A DNA stretch of 64,000 nt, from contig OZ038381.1 of NCBI GenBank assembly GCA_964036045.1, forward strand, positions 112,704,922-112,768,921, read 5' to 3'. The stretch comes from Eutreptiella sp. 'Long Island Sound 2002'. Lineage: Eukaryota; Euglenozoa; Euglenophyceae; Eutreptiales; Eutreptiaceae. Below are positions 43,581 to 54,669 of the stretch, piece after piece. Each line of letters opens with the position of its first letter. Position 1 is the stretch's first letter. A program made the translations under genes and the position numbers. The notes beneath the pieces are model-generated. The model ran no database searches. It saw only the letters and a program-made list of their open reading frames with translations, and had not been told where the DNA came from.

Positions 43581-44431
43581 AGGGCTCGATTGTTGGCTGC
43601 CAACATGTCGGACAACATCTTTTGCATTGCCGACGCGTCCACGGCAAGGCGAAAACAAAGCTGGCGGAGGGGAATCAAGGGTGGAGGGCGGGGGGCTACG
43701 CGTGGCCAAGAGTTTGGCCATGGTGAATGGGGCGGTATGGGGGGTCCCGGAGTTGCGCAACGGGAGGTCAAATTCTAAAAACCACCACTCCCACACTTGC
43801 GAACCTACCTCCGCCTCCCGTTCCACTTGGGTTGCCCCCGGCATCCCCGCCCCCCCCGGCCCCAGTGGTCATTGTATGCGCGCTTAAGGATGGCGTTGAG
43901 GCTCTCAACAACATCCGCGCACTCGGCACCCAACGCAACCCCCAAGCGGTGTGCGTAGGCCACGGCCTCCGTGACATCCTCCTCCAAATAGAGGAGGTAG
44001 TTTGATTGGCACGCCTCCTTGCAACAATGTGCACGGTAGGCGCGCGCTACCTCGCCCGCACGTAGGTCCCCGCGGCGCGGCTTGTCCGTGTACCACTCGC
44101 GGAGGAGGTCACGCATGGCCACGACGGCTTGCCATTCACCATCATCCGGGACGTAGTCCAACAACAGACCAGATTCCTCCCACGCGACGAACAGCGCACG
44201 GGCCTCCTCCCTGTCGGATGCCGCCGACGAACCCAACTTCACAGCCGTGCGGGCCCGGTAGAGGACCCGTTGCACGGTGGCAGTGTTCTCCTTGGGGAGG
44301 TCCACAAGGCGTGTCTCGATGAACGCCAAGTGGAGCCAGCCTATGGCCATGCAACAATGGAGGATGCATCGGAAAACCACGCACCGGTCAACCACAATGC
44401 GTGGATCCCCTATGCATCCCCCATCGTCCAA
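43539..44431 (-). pseudogene. Transposase-like region of the multi-intron gene
   Basis: 'CFVAWEES'-type helices, 'VPDDGEWQAVVAMRDLLREW', 'KEACQSNYLLYLEEDVTEAV' and 'LGVALGAECADVVESLNAIL' then 'KRAYNDHWGRGG', followed after a frame change near 43840 by 'QVWEWWFLEFDLPLRNSGT'. The E-S-L-N-x-x-L-K-x-x-x-x-x-H motif resembles the C-terminal Glu region of several DDE transposases (MULE-like and others). The family assignment is an inference from one motif. Confidence 0.4.
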
Positions 44432-44432
44432 G

Positions 44433-44681
44433 CTACGCCCGTCTCCTTGTAGCGCAGGTGGGCCGCCTCCTCACGGTCCAATGTTGGCTCGGTCGCCACG
44501 TTGACCCATGCCGCCGCAACCCTGTCCCACACCCCCAGATTGTAAATTGAGCCCACCAAGGGCGAGTGGACACACCGATGAGGCACCGCACGAAGGGTTG
44601 GTCTCCCCCGATGACCAACCCGCTTGGCGCCCAGCGCGACACCCAATAGAATTTCTTGTAGTCTTGTATGGTCTGCAATAC
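44433..44681 (-). pseudogene. Second exon of the multi-intron gene
   Basis: Starts right after the intron with 'VLQTIQDYKKFYWVSRWAPS', in phase with the upstream exon. After about 44580 the convincing peptide moves to another frame, 'LGVWDRVAAAWVNVATEPTL' and 'REEAAHLRYKETGVAW', implying one frameshift. Confidence 0.5.
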
Positions 44682-44833
44682 CTATAAAAAAGGGACATGG
44701 ATTAATATTTGCATTAATATCTCGAGATTAATATTACGTTAATTTTTCATTCGGCGTGAATATTAACCGAAATCTAGATATTAATCTCGAGAAATTAACG
44801 CAAAAATTAACAAACAACGAATGGGCCACAAAC
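44682..44833 (-). other. Spliceosomal intron, AT-rich, 152 bp
   Basis: Donor AAG|GTTTGT, acceptor CCTTTTTTATAG|G. Splicing is in frame (..'CADNFK' to 'VLQTIQ'). The interior has paired TTAATATCTCGAGATTAAT-like segments in both orientations (about 44710-44735 and 44775-44800) that could fold back. Confidence 0.7.
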
Positions 44834-45658
44834 CTTGAAGTTGTCGGCGCATATCGTTGCCAGTGCCGCCATGACCTTGTCCCCGCACACGGCCATCCCT
44901 ATCACCCACAAGTACGCGGGTGTGCGGCCCCGTGCGCCGTGGTTGAGAAGCCCAATGGAGAGTTGGGTCCAACTACCACCGGCGCACGGGTACGCATCCC
45001 CACACACAATGAAGGTGAGGGGCCTTGTGTAATGGATGGTGTCCACTAGCGATGGACGTGATTGGACGTACCGGGGCCATGAGGCTAGCGGCCAAGAGAG
45101 CCCACTCGAGAGGGAATCAGGGATGGACATGGGCGGCTGCAGATCAAGGGGGGTGACCAACTCCTTCCACGTGTTGGTGAACGTATCCCGAGTGGGGATG
45201 GGCTCGGGCAACGGGAGGCCCGTTGCGGCGGTGTAGGCCGACCCCCTGCGGCTCATACACTCCGACATGTGCCGGAAGCCAAGCTTGGGGACGTTCAAGT
45301 CCATGAGTAGGCCGATGAGGTCCGGGGCCGGGAAAAGGAGGGAGGCATATTGCTTCACCGCATCCTTTTCCTTGTCGCGAATGAGTGAGGGGTAGCCAAC
45401 CTCCGTGTCCTCGGACCATCGGGCCCGGGCCAACGGAGATGAAGCCACCCACTCACCAAGGAGTGTGGAGACCAAAGGGTCCCGCAAACTCTTGGCCCCA
45501 CTCAAATGCAGGAGCGTGTTGCTAAGGTTGGTAAGGGTGCCCCGAGAGAAAGGCATAACAAGAGCTATACAAGGGAACATGGTGGTGTGGAGTGGGGGGA
45601 ATGAGGGCAACCGGAGGGGGGGGTGTGCAAGACACCCACCAACACAACATTGGAACAT
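44834..45658 (-). CDS. First exon of the multi-intron gene, function unknown
   Basis: Open for about 275 codons with convincing composition: 'RGTLTNLSNTLLHLSGAKSL', 'WVASSPLARARWSEDTEVGY', 'VPKLGFRHMSECMSRRGSAY', 'TYCHTRPLTFIVCGDAYPCA'-type Cys/Gly-rich stretch near the end, and the last codons 'TICADNFK' at the splice donor. The start is uncertain: Met at 45658 or one at 45580 ('MFPCIALVMPFSRG'). With the downstream exons it probably encodes a large transposase-like protein. The first exon itself has no break. Confidence 0.5.
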
Positions 45659-46477
45659 CTATACTATACCGTTATGCAACAATATACCACGTAACACCCC
45701 TTAAGGGTCGTCATATGTGCATGGAACAATGAGTACAAATGACCCAATCAAAACAATTGAACCTTAACGTGTTTATATTCGCGAGATTAATATGTGAACC
45801 GGTTCATGTATTAAAAATTAAAAGTAACCATATTGACTTTAATGTGGGTCACCACGGTACCCATTGGCCCCTCCCACACCCACGGGGGGAAGAGACTTGA
45901 TCCGTTTTTCGTCTCCAGCCTCGTGTGGGATGTAATTACCACTACTTCGGATTACATTCAGCAATACCCCTCATCAAGAGACCATGCGGCAATAATCATA
46001 CACACTAATGTTGCCCTCCCCATGGCCGAAGGGCCAAGCTCCGTGGGGTCGGCACAGTGGGTGCCTTTGTCATGGTAAGGTCACCAATGCGGCTGGTCTC
46101 TCCTGGGTTGGGTTGTCGTGGTGTTGGTGGAGGCAGCAGCGGCCCCTGAGGAGGAATACAATTTGCAAGCCTACTGGCACGTGGGATATGTGCCGGGAGG
46201 ATATTTGGGGTGGGGGGGCGGCAACCTCTGTTGCCGACGCCGTAAGCTGCGTGATCGGTAGAGTGGTGCCTTTTAGCGCGTGAAAGTCACACGCGCTTGT
46301 ACTGGTCCCCCTAGAGTTACTGCGAGAGCAGGCAAGGCCCATCCCTTTGACAGGAGATGGCCCCATGCATTATACGCCAACAGGCGACCTCTCGGGTGAG
46401 CACTGGTGACAACAATGACGAGGCTGGCCCGAATGTAGTGCCGACTTAGGCGCTGGGTATCACCCGTAGACTCGCGT
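45659..46477. other. Non-coding spacer with an AT-rich island
   Basis: 45730-45850 is AT-rich with CGCGAGATTAATATG, the same motif as the introns of the adjoining gene; it may be an upstream intron or promoter-proximal copy. The rest shows no convincing coding. Confidence 0.4.
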
Positions 46478-46961
46478 GGTGGTGATGTGGGAGTGTTGGC
46501 GCCATTGGGGAGAGGCAGGGGTATTTTCTTGGGGTTCGCTGTTCATGGTCACCTGCGTGTGTGCTTGCCCGGGGGCATCATATCTGGGGCGAATTGGGCT
46601 TCGTGACATCCTCGCCATGGCGCGTACGCATTTCACCATCCTGATATGCAGTAGGGGTGAATGGATCCTACTTCACGTTATACCTATCAGACGCTTACAC
46701 CAGCTGCTAATCCGAAATCCCGGCCTTGAGACCAAGCCTAGAATCTACCGGATCCTCACCCCGTCCGCATTCAACACAATACGCGCCTACTATACGTTCG
46801 TCCATGCCTCCACACAGTCTGCCACCACCGAGGCACGGAAGAACGGCATATTTCCGTGGCGGGGCGTTCGGCGCCAGCCCAAACCGGACGACCACTCGCA
46901 TTTGTGGAAGTATGTAGTGCTAGCTGAACTAGGGGACAAACTTGAGACCCTCTTGAAGTGA
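46476..46961 (+). CDS. Unit ORF A, copy 1 (intact)
   Basis: 161 codons. From 'YLGRIGLRDILAMARTHFTI' through 'RIYRILTPSAFNTIRAYYTF' to 'HLWKYVVLAELGDKLETLLK'. The composition is protein-like with alternating helices. The start may be the Met at 46476 or the internal 'MARTHFTIL'. In copy 2 an extra base near 50505 shifts the frame; in copy 3 the foldback element interrupts it at 54290. Family unknown. Confidence 0.45.
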   Translation: MVVMWECWRHWGEAGVFSWGSLFMVTCVCACPGASYLGRIGLRDILAMARTHFTILICSRGEWILLHVIPIRRLHQLLIRNPGLETKPRIYRILTPSAFNTIRAYYTFVHASTQSATTEARKNGIFPWRGVRRQPKPDDHSHLWKYVVLAELGDKLETLLK

Positions 46962-47291
46962 AGTGCGAAGATGTAGGAGTCCAAGGGATTGACGTGTCCA
47001 ACCCCATTACCATTTCATCCTACTACACGCAAAGCCAGGGAAAGGCGCGCGGGGGGGGGGGATACATCCAGAATTTCGACGCCTTAGGATCTGTCCGAGG
47101 ATCGCAACGAACATGGACGAGGACATAGAGTGATGACATAGATCTTTCCAGAGTGAACCACTTAGAGCACATCTTCCCAACGCAAGCCCCCCCCCCCCCC
47201 TACGTTACCATCGCCTGGTCGGGCTGCACGGGGAAGACCAGGTGACCGAGATCTCCCGGCGCCTACCGCAAGGCGTTCAGTCTTTTTTTAG

Positions 47292-47786
47292 AGCGCCCGT
47301 TGCCTGACCGCAGGGTGCGATTCGCCTCCTCGCATCACTCCCCGCAAAGGGGCACGTGGTGAGCACAGCCCACTGCCAGCCCTTCTGGAAGGGCAGGCCA
47401 CGATCACCGCCCCCTGTGGCCGAGCAGAAGACATAGTCAGGAAGTATGAAACCCTTTCTGGGGCCTTTGCCACATTCATAGCAGATCAAAGGGGCACACA
47501 GTTTGGACCGACTTCATATGTCATCACATCTAACTATGCTGAATATGCGGCACTAGCCAACAATGTCACCATGGACTCCTCGCTGCGAGAGTTCCTCTTT
47601 GAGAGCACCCACAATGACAGGGAAATCTTGGTTGATAGGGAAAAATCCTTGGAATCCAACCCGGCAGAGGATGATGCGGTTGACCGTTGGCGGTTTGAAC
47701 TTGGGCGGCAATATGGGGGAGACGCGACCTTACAACAAGAAAACCAGAGGCTGACACTCCCAAAACGTGCCCGGCACGAAGAGTGA
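47292..47786 (+). CDS. Unit ORF B exon, copy 1
   Basis: After an acceptor-like CAGTCTTTTTTTAG, 164 codons in phase to a stop: '..AEDIVRKYETLSGAFATF', 'YVITSNYAEYAALANNVTMD', 'DDAVDRWRFELGRQYGGDAT', 'LQQENQRLTLPKRARHEE'. Acidic and helical, possibly coiled-coil near the end. It is conserved in copy 2 with only a few substitutions. Could be spliced from ORF A, which lies upstream on the same strand. Confidence 0.5.
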   Translation, partial: SARCLTAGCDSPPRITPRKGARGEHSPLPALLEGQATITAPCGRAEDIVRKYETLSGAFATFIADQRGTQFGPTSYVITSNYAEYAALANNVTMDSSLREFLFESTHNDREILVDREKSLESNPAEDDAVDRWRFELGRQYGGDATLQQENQRLTLPKRARHEE

Positions 47787-48029
47787 CTCACCATCCACAA
47801 TGGCGACACCGCCCGCCCAGACCCCCCACTCCCCAACCGGAGCGCCACATTAGTCCGATGGAGTTCTGGCACAAACACCCGAGCCTCCACCCAGTCCGCC
47901 AACCCCACAAACGACCCCCCCTCTGGAGGACATAGTATAGCCTGCCTATTTTGTCTATGATGGCGGTGATCATGCATTTTCGGAGTCGTCGCGTCATTGT
48001 TCGGCTATCCAATTTGTAAGTTACTAACG

Positions 48030-48349
48030 GGGGATGCAAGGAACTCTGGCGGGTTCCTACAACTATCCAAACGGACCTCGGAGGAAGGTGTTGTTGGGAA
48101 GCAAAAGCAGCCATGGTGTTGGTGATTCAAGAAGTGGAGAATCTTGTCAAAGTTATCCTGCTTTGCCATGGAGGGGAGTCACCGGAGGCTCAAGCCCATG
48201 TTGCGCAACAGCGGGGTCTGAGCCTCCTCCGGGGGAGACCACGGGTGCAAGTGGTTGTGGACAACCATGCACACACAGTGGTTGTGCACACCATTGATGA
48301 TAGCCTGGCGGCGCATGGTTGGGTTGCGACCAAAAGGGCACAAAATTAG
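48030..48349 (+). CDS. Unit ORF C exon, copy 1
   Basis: Reading 'LWRVPTTIQTDLGGRCCWEA', 'MVLVIQEVENLVKVILLCHG', 'VQVVVDNHAHTVVVHTIDDS', ending 'AAHGWVATKRAQN'. A branchpoint-like TACTAAC lies just upstream (48014). Same strand as ORFs A and B. The Met-led short form starts at 48113. Family unknown. Confidence 0.4.
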
Positions 48350-49326
48350 CAAGGGCCCATCAGTGCACAAAGGTACGAAATCCGTTCAAGGAGACGGCTT
48401 CCAACCGACATGCGGCACCTTCAGACCCTAGAGAGGCGGTTCCGACGTCGCAAGAAACGGATACGAGAATACCACACAACCCCAGACCATTGTTTTCCAT
48501 GGCGAGGGTGCATGTAGGGGTGCATTGGGGGGGGTACTCCGGGTATTAGGACAAATGAGGGGGTGCACAAGGTTGAAATTGGTATGAAGTTACATGAATT
48601 TGTACGAAATTGGTACGAAATTCGTGTGAATTTCGTATATAATTTGTGTGAATTCACGCCTATGAATTTGGCATTTAGGTACAGGCTTCCTGGGTTTTGG
48701 CACTTTTCGTTTTGGGCGCGGTTTGGGCATGGTGGATGCGTTTGGGGCGGGACTTTCGCTGGGTGATACGTCACGAAGCTAGGGCATGCATTCTACCCCG
48801 TAAAATTCCTAAAGAGGTACAAAAAAATGGCGTTTTCCTCCGAAAAACTCGAAATTCGGGTAAATTCGCACGAGATATTCATCCCCCATTCAAACGGCCA
48901 CTTATCTCCCATTAAGGGCCAAAAAATATTTTTTACGGGCAACCAAGCCACAGTGGCCAACGTTGCAAAAAAAAAAGTGTTCAATTCAAAGATGCGTCCA
49001 CATAAGTTTGCCCCACTGGAGCTCATTGTGGGCAACGCCCAGGGCTACGCTATGTCTCCAGAGCCCCCCCAAGTCAGCTCTAGAGAACCATGCGAAAAGG
49101 CAAGCAAACACACACATGCTTGCAGAATTCTCCCACCACGTCGTGCACACATACTCCCAAATTTCCCTGCTACTTGATGCTGCCTCACACTGGGGTGTTG
49201 CAGGCAAGCATCCATTACCTTTTCCCATCCCCCGTTCCACATGAAGTGGATGGCAGCATGCATGAAGTGGATGGCAGCAACACACTCCATCCTTACCTTC
49301 CCCTTGCTTTTTGCCTTCTCATTGTT

Positions 49327-49700
49327 TTATGAGGCACGGGTGCAAGTGGGTGCATCAAGCAGTGCCTCATCTAAAATTGGTTGCAGCATGGTGCGTGCCA
49401 TAGTGGTTGGTGCCTTATCTGTTAATTGTACAACTAGGTCCCGTGTCCCGTTTATGCCGCACAACGGGACACGGAAGACCCCATGGAGGCCATAATCGAG
49501 GCACTCGGCTATCCCCCGTAATGGTCCTATATATAGCACCTATGGCAACAGCCCCTATACAGTCCGCGTCTATTGCACTTGCCGTGCCAAAAGTAGTAAG
49601 GCAAAGAGCACGGCTGCGCATGGAGACGTGGCACACTGTGGCTCCGAGGGATCCTGCCTTTCAGTTTTGGCCGCTCGCCATGAGCACCTGCGCTTTCCCA
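49327..49700 (-). CDS. Unit ORF D, copy 1 (minus strand, two frames)
   Basis: 'RALCLTTFGTASAIDADCIG' (49636 downwards) and then 'GPLRGIAECLDYGLHGVFRV' with 'NGTRDLVVQLTDKAPTTMAR' to 'DEALLDAPTCTRAS' in the frame ending at 49327. The frame change is near 49530. Looks like a short exon or decayed ORF. Family unknown. Confidence 0.35.
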
Positions 49701-49723
49701 TTTCGACACAGAAAAAAAAGGAA

Positions 49724-50261
49724 CTACCTATCATTCAATTCCGAATCTTTAAAAGTTGCGGTTGCGGCCTCGCGCAACTCATCATAAAAATCTATGTCTT
49801 GGGAGGCCCCGTAGAGGGTCTCCCACTTTTCATTGCCCCCTAGGAGCCACCAACTAGACATTTGGCTGGAGCTGGTAGTGCCACCAAGTGTGAAATGGGC
49901 GTACGATACGTCATTCCTCGATGTACCATCCACTGCAATAGGCAACCAATGCAGCCGTCGGCCTCCCCAGGCTGCATGATGTCCCAGGGTGGGGTGGGCG
50001 GCACTTGTACAAGTGCCCGATGCGGTCGGGGAGGTAGCACGCCGCACCATAGATGGCCGTGTCGTCTCCCGTATAGCCAGCGCACGCCAGGGACTCCGGT
50101 ACAGCCAGCTGCCGAAGCATGCCGTACATATGTTCCCATTCCACCGTGTACGCCATGCTCCCCACCAGATACCGCGCCTCGGTCCTAGGGAGGTGCAACG
50201 ACGGGATCCGCCCAACGGAAATAATCAACCTCTGGTGGTGATGTGGGAGTGTTGGCGCCAT
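49724..50261 (-). CDS. Unit ORF E, copy 1 (minus strand, one frame break)
   Basis: 'ISVGRIPSLHLPRTEARYLV', 'YGMLRQLAVPESLACAGYTG', 'AACYLPDRIGHLYKCRPP' to about 49930, then the frame with 'NDVSYAHFTLGGTTSSSQMS', 'EKWETLYGASQDIDFYDELR' to the stop at 49724. The same break is present in copy 2, so it predates the duplication or is an unrecognised intron. Family unknown. Confidence 0.4.
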
Positions 50262-51041
50262 TGGGGAGAGGCAGGGGCATTTTCCTGGGGTTCGCTGTTC
50301 ATGGTCACGTGCGTGTGTGCTTGCCCGGGGGCATCATATCTGGGGCGAATTGGGCTTCGTGGCATCCTCGCCATGGCGCGTACGCATTTCACCATCCTGA
50401 TATGTAGTAGGGCTGAATGGATCCTACTTCGCGTTATACCTATCAGACGCTTACACCAGCTGCTAATCCGAAATCCCGGCCTTTAGGCCAAGCCCAGAAT
50501 CTACCTAGATCCTCACCCCGTCCGCATTCAACACAATACGCGCCTACTATACGTTCGTCCATGCCTCCACACAGTCTGCCACCACGGAGGCACGGAACAA
50601 CGGCATATTTCCGTGGCAGGGCGTTCGGCGCCAGCCCAAACCGGACGACCACTCGCATTTGTGGAAGTATGTAGTGCTAGCTGAACTAGCGGACAGACTG
50701 GAGACCCTCTTGAAGCGAAGTGCAAAGATGTAGGAATCCAAGGGATTGACGTGTCCAACCCCATTCATCCTACTACACGCAAAGCCAAGGAAAGGCGCGC
50801 GGGGGGGGGGGATACATCCAGAATTTCGACGCCTTAGGATGTGTCCGAGGATCGCAACGAACATGGACGCGGACATAGAGTGATGACATAGACCTTTCCA
50901 GAGTGAACCACTTAGAGCACATCTTCCCAACGCGAGCCCCCCCCCCCCCCTACGTTACCATCGCCTGGTCGGGCTGCACGGGGAAGACCAGGTGACCGAG
51001 ATCTCCCGGCGCCTACCGCAAGGCGTTCAGTCTTTTTTTAG

Positions 51042-51536
51042 AGCGCCCATTGCCTGACCGCAGGGTGCGATTCGCCTCCTCGCATCACTCCCCGCAAAAG
51101 GGCACGTGGTGAGCACAGCCCACTGCCAGCCCTTCTGGAAGGGCAGGCCACGATCACCGCCCCCTGTGGCCGAGCAGAAGACATAGTCAGGAAGTATGAA
51201 ACCCTTTCTGAGGCCTTTGCCACATTCATAGCAGATCAAAGGGGCACACACTTTGGACCGACTTCATATGTCATCACATCTAACTATGCTGAATATGCGG
51301 CACTAGCCAACAATGTCACCATGGACTCCTCGCTGCGAGAGTTCCTCTTTGAGAGCACCTACAGTGACAGGGAAATCTTGGTTGATAGGGAAAAATCCTT
51401 GGAATCCAACCCGGCAGAGGATGATGCGGTTGACCGTTGGCGGTTTGAACTTGGGCGGCAATATGGAGGAGACGCGACCTTACAACAAGAAAACCAGAGG
51501 CTGACACTCCCAAAATGTGCCCGGCACAAAGAGTGA
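51042..51536 (+). CDS. Unit ORF B exon, copy 2
   Basis: Same exon as 47292-47786, with the acceptor-like T-run and frame kept. Conservation of an open frame over 164 codons while flanking non-coding changes accumulate is weak support for coding. Confidence 0.45.
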   Translation, partial: SAHCLTAGCDSPPRITPRKRARGEHSPLPALLEGQATITAPCGRAEDIVRKYETLSEAFATFIADQRGTHFGPTSYVITSNYAEYAALANNVTMDSSLREFLFESTYSDREILVDREKSLESNPAEDDAVDRWRFELGRQYGGDATLQQENQRLTLPKCARHKE

Positions 51537-51779
51537 CTCACCATCCACAATGGCGACACCGCCCGCCCAGACCCCCCACTCCCCAACCGGAGCGCCACAT
51601 TAGTCCGATGGAGTTCTGGCACAAACACCCGAGCCTCCACCCAGTCCGCCAACCCCACAAACGACCCCCCCTCTGGAGGACATAGTATAGCCTGCCTATT
51701 TTGTCCATGATGGCGGTGATCATGCATTTTCGGAGTCGTCGTGTCATTGTTCGGCTATCCAATTTGTAAGTTACCAACG

Positions 51780-52099
51780 GGGGATGCAAGGAAGTCTGGC
51801 GGGTTTCTACAACTATCCAAACGGACCTCGGAGGAAGGTGTTGTTGGGAAGCAAAAACAGCCATGGTGTTGGTGATTCAAGAAGTGGAGAATCTTGTCAA
51901 AGATCTCCTGCTTTGCCATGGAGGGGAGTCACCGGAGGCTCAAGGCCATGTTGCGCAACAACGGGGTCTGAACCTCCTCCGGGGGAGACCACGGGTGCAA
52001 GTGGTTGTGGACAACCATGCACACACAGTGGTTGTGCACACCATTGATGATAGCCTGGCGGCGCATGGTTGGGTTGCGACCAAAAGGGCACAAAATTAG
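51780..52099 (+). CDS. Unit ORF C exon, copy 2
   Basis: Copy of 48030-48349, still open to its stop ('WVATKRAQN'), with a few substitutions such as 'VKDLLLCHGG' for 'VKVILLCHGG'. Confidence 0.4.
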
Positions 52100-53080
52100 C
52101 AAGGGCCCATCAGTGCACAAAGGTACGCAAACCGTTCAAGAAGACGGCTTCCAACCGACATGCGGCACCTTCAGACCCTAGAGAGGCGGTTCCGACGTCG
52201 CAAGAAACGGATACGAGAATACCAGACAACCCAAGACCATTGTTTCCATGGCGAGGGTGCATGTAGGGGTGCATTGGGGGGGGTACTCCGGGTATTAGGA
52301 CAAATGAGGGGGTGCACAAGGTTGAAATTGGTATGAAGTTACATGAATTTGTACGAAATTGGTACGAAATTCGTGTGAATTTCGTATTAATTTTATGTGA
52401 ATTCACGCCTATGAATTTGGCATTTAGGTACAGGCTTCCTGGGTTTTGGCACTTTTCGTTTTGGGCGCGGTTTGGGCATGGTGGATGCGTTTGGGGCGGG
52501 ACTTTCGCTGGATGATACGTCACGAAGCTAGGGCATGCATTTTACCCCGTAAAATTCCTAAAGAGGTACAAAAAATGGCCTTTTTTCTCCGAAAAACTCG
52601 AAATTCGGTTAAATTCGCACGAGATATTCATCCCCCATTCAAACGGCCACTTATCTCCCATTAAGGGCCAAAAAATATTTTTTACGGGCAACCAAGCCAC
52701 AGGGGCCAACGTTGCAAAAAAAAAATACATGTGGTCAATTCAAAGATGCGTCCACATAAGTTTGCCCCACTGGAGCTCATTGTGGGCAACGCCCAGGGCT
52801 ACGCTATGTCTCCAGAGCCCCCCCAAGTCAGCTCCAGAGAACCATGCGAAAAGGCAAGCAAACACACACATGCTTGCAGAATTCTCCCACCACGTCGTGC
52901 ACACAGACTCCCAAATTTCCCTGCTACTTGATGCTGCCTCACACTGGGGTGTTGCAGGCAAGCATCCATTACCTTTTCCCATCCCACGTTCCACATGAAG
53001 TGGATGGCAGCATGCATGAAGTGGATGGCAGCAACACACTCCATCCTTACCTTCCCCTTGCTTTTTGCCTTCTCATTGTT

Positions 53081-53455
53081 TTATGAGGCACGGGTGCAAG
53101 TTGGTGCATCAAGCAGTGCCTCATCTAAAATTGGTTGCAGCATGGTGCGTGCCATAGTGGTTGGTGCCTTATCTGTTAATTGTACAACTAGGTCCCGTGT
53201 CCCGTTTATGCCGCACAACGGGACACGGAGGACCCCATGGAGGCCATAATCGAGGCACTCGGCTATCCCCCGTAATGGTCCTATATATAGCACCTATGGC
53301 AACAGCCCCTATACAGTCCGCGTCTATTGCACTTGCCGTGCCGAAAGTAGTAAGGCAAAGAGCACGGCTGCGCATGGAGACGTAGCACACTGTGGCTCCG
53401 AGGGATCCTGCCTTTCAGTTTTGGCCGCTCGCCATGAGCACCTGCGCTTTCCCAT
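53081..53455 (-). CDS. Unit ORF D, copy 2
   Basis: Counterpart of 49327-49700 with the same two-frame layout; 'GVLRVPLCG' replaces 'GVFRVPLCG'. Confidence 0.35.
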
Positions 53456-53478
53456 TTCGACACAGAAAAAAAAAGGAA

Positions 53479-54016
53479 CTACCTATCATTCAATTCCGAA
53501 TCTTTAAAAGTTGCGGTTGCGGCCTCGCGCAACTCATCATAAAAATCTATGTCTTGGGAGGCCCCGTAGAGGGTCTCCCACTTTTCATTGCCCCCTAGGA
53601 GCAACCAACTAGACATTTGGCTGGGGCTGGTAGTGCCACCAAGTGTGCAATGGGCGTACGAGACGTCATTCCTCGATGTACCATCCACTGCAATAGGCAA
53701 CCAATGCAGCCGTCGGCCTCCCCAAGCTGCATGATGTCCCAGGGTGGGGTGGGCGGCACTTGTACAAGTGCCCGATGCGGTCGGGGAGGTACCACGCCGC
53801 ACCATAGATGGCCGTGTCGTCTCCCGTATAGCCAGCGCACGCCAGGGACTCCGGTACAGCCAGCTGCCGAAGCATGCCGTACATCTGTTCCCATTCCACC
53901 GTGTACGCCATGCTCCCCACCAGATACCGCGCCTCGGTCCTAGGGAGGTGCAACGACGGGATCCGCCCAACGGAAATAATCAACCTTTGGTGCTGATGTG
54001 GGAGTGTTGGCGCCAT
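53479..54016 (-). CDS. Unit ORF E, copy 2
   Basis: Counterpart of 49724-50261 with the same frame break and a few substitutions ('AAWYLPDRIG' for 'AACYLPDRIG'). Confidence 0.4.
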
Positions 54017-54290
54017 TGGGGAGAGGCAGGGGCATTTTCCTGGGGTTCGCTGTTCATGGTCACGTGCGTGTGTGCTTGCCCGGGGGCATCATATCTGGGG
54101 CGAATTGGGCTTCGTGACATCCTCGCCATGGCGCGTACGCATTTCACCATCCTGATATGCAGTAGGGCTGAATGGATCCTACTTCGCGTTATACCTATCA
54201 GACGCTTACACCAGCTGCTAATCCGAAATCCCGGCCTTGAAGCCAAGCCCAGAATCTACCAGATCCTCACCCCGTCGGCATTCAACACAA
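53990..54290 (+). repeat. 3.755-kb unit, copy 3, left part
   Basis: Matches the first ~300 bases of the unit, ending at the CACAA target site (54286-54290) of the inserted element. ORF A is open here up to the insertion. Confidence 0.92.
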
Positions 54291-54669
54291 CTTAGGCGTC
54301 ACAAGTTGCCCGCCCCCCACCTGGCGCTATGGCCCACGGAAGTCCATGTTGTAGTGAGGAGAAAAGTATGTGAAAAGGGGTGTTATTTTGGGGGTATCTA
54401 TCCCCCCTCGGTGGCAATGGGCAAAATGAAGGTATGTATGTGAAATATATGCCGTTATTTCTATTTCTAGCTACACACAAATTTTCGAAATAAAGATACC
54501 AAATCACAAAAATATGGTGGTATTTTACATTTAGACCATTGCATTCCTTTAGTAGGGGGGGGGGGGGTCTATCTATTATTACTTTTACCCCTTGGTTGGG
54601 GGTTACCACAAAACCCACGTATACAGCACAAGTAAAAGAACAGCAAAAATATGGGTCATTGAAAAACAA

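Larger units (their letters stand above)
46478..50233 (+). repeat. 3.755-kb tandem unit, copy 1
   Basis: GAGTGTTGGCGCCATTGGGG occurs at 46491, 50247 and 54002, spacing 3,756 and 3,755. Copies 1 and 2 match over their whole length with roughly 1-2 percent differences by eye, including the same G and C homopolymers (G11 at 47051, C14 at 47187). The left boundary is near 46478, where similarity to the copy 2 start ends. The unit holds several coding-like segments on both strands. Confidence 0.95.
50234..53989 (+). repeat. 3.755-kb tandem unit, copy 2
   Basis: Full-length second copy. Differences from copy 1 include a 1-base insertion near 50505 that breaks ORF A, a ~7-base deletion near 50765, and small indels in an AT-rich stretch around 52385. 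Confidence 0.95.

Noticed and set aside
54292-54669. 125-codon minus-strand frame at the left end of the foldback element
   Set aside because: It starts in an A/T- and G-run-rich stretch and ends in the TIR itself; no protein-like pattern.
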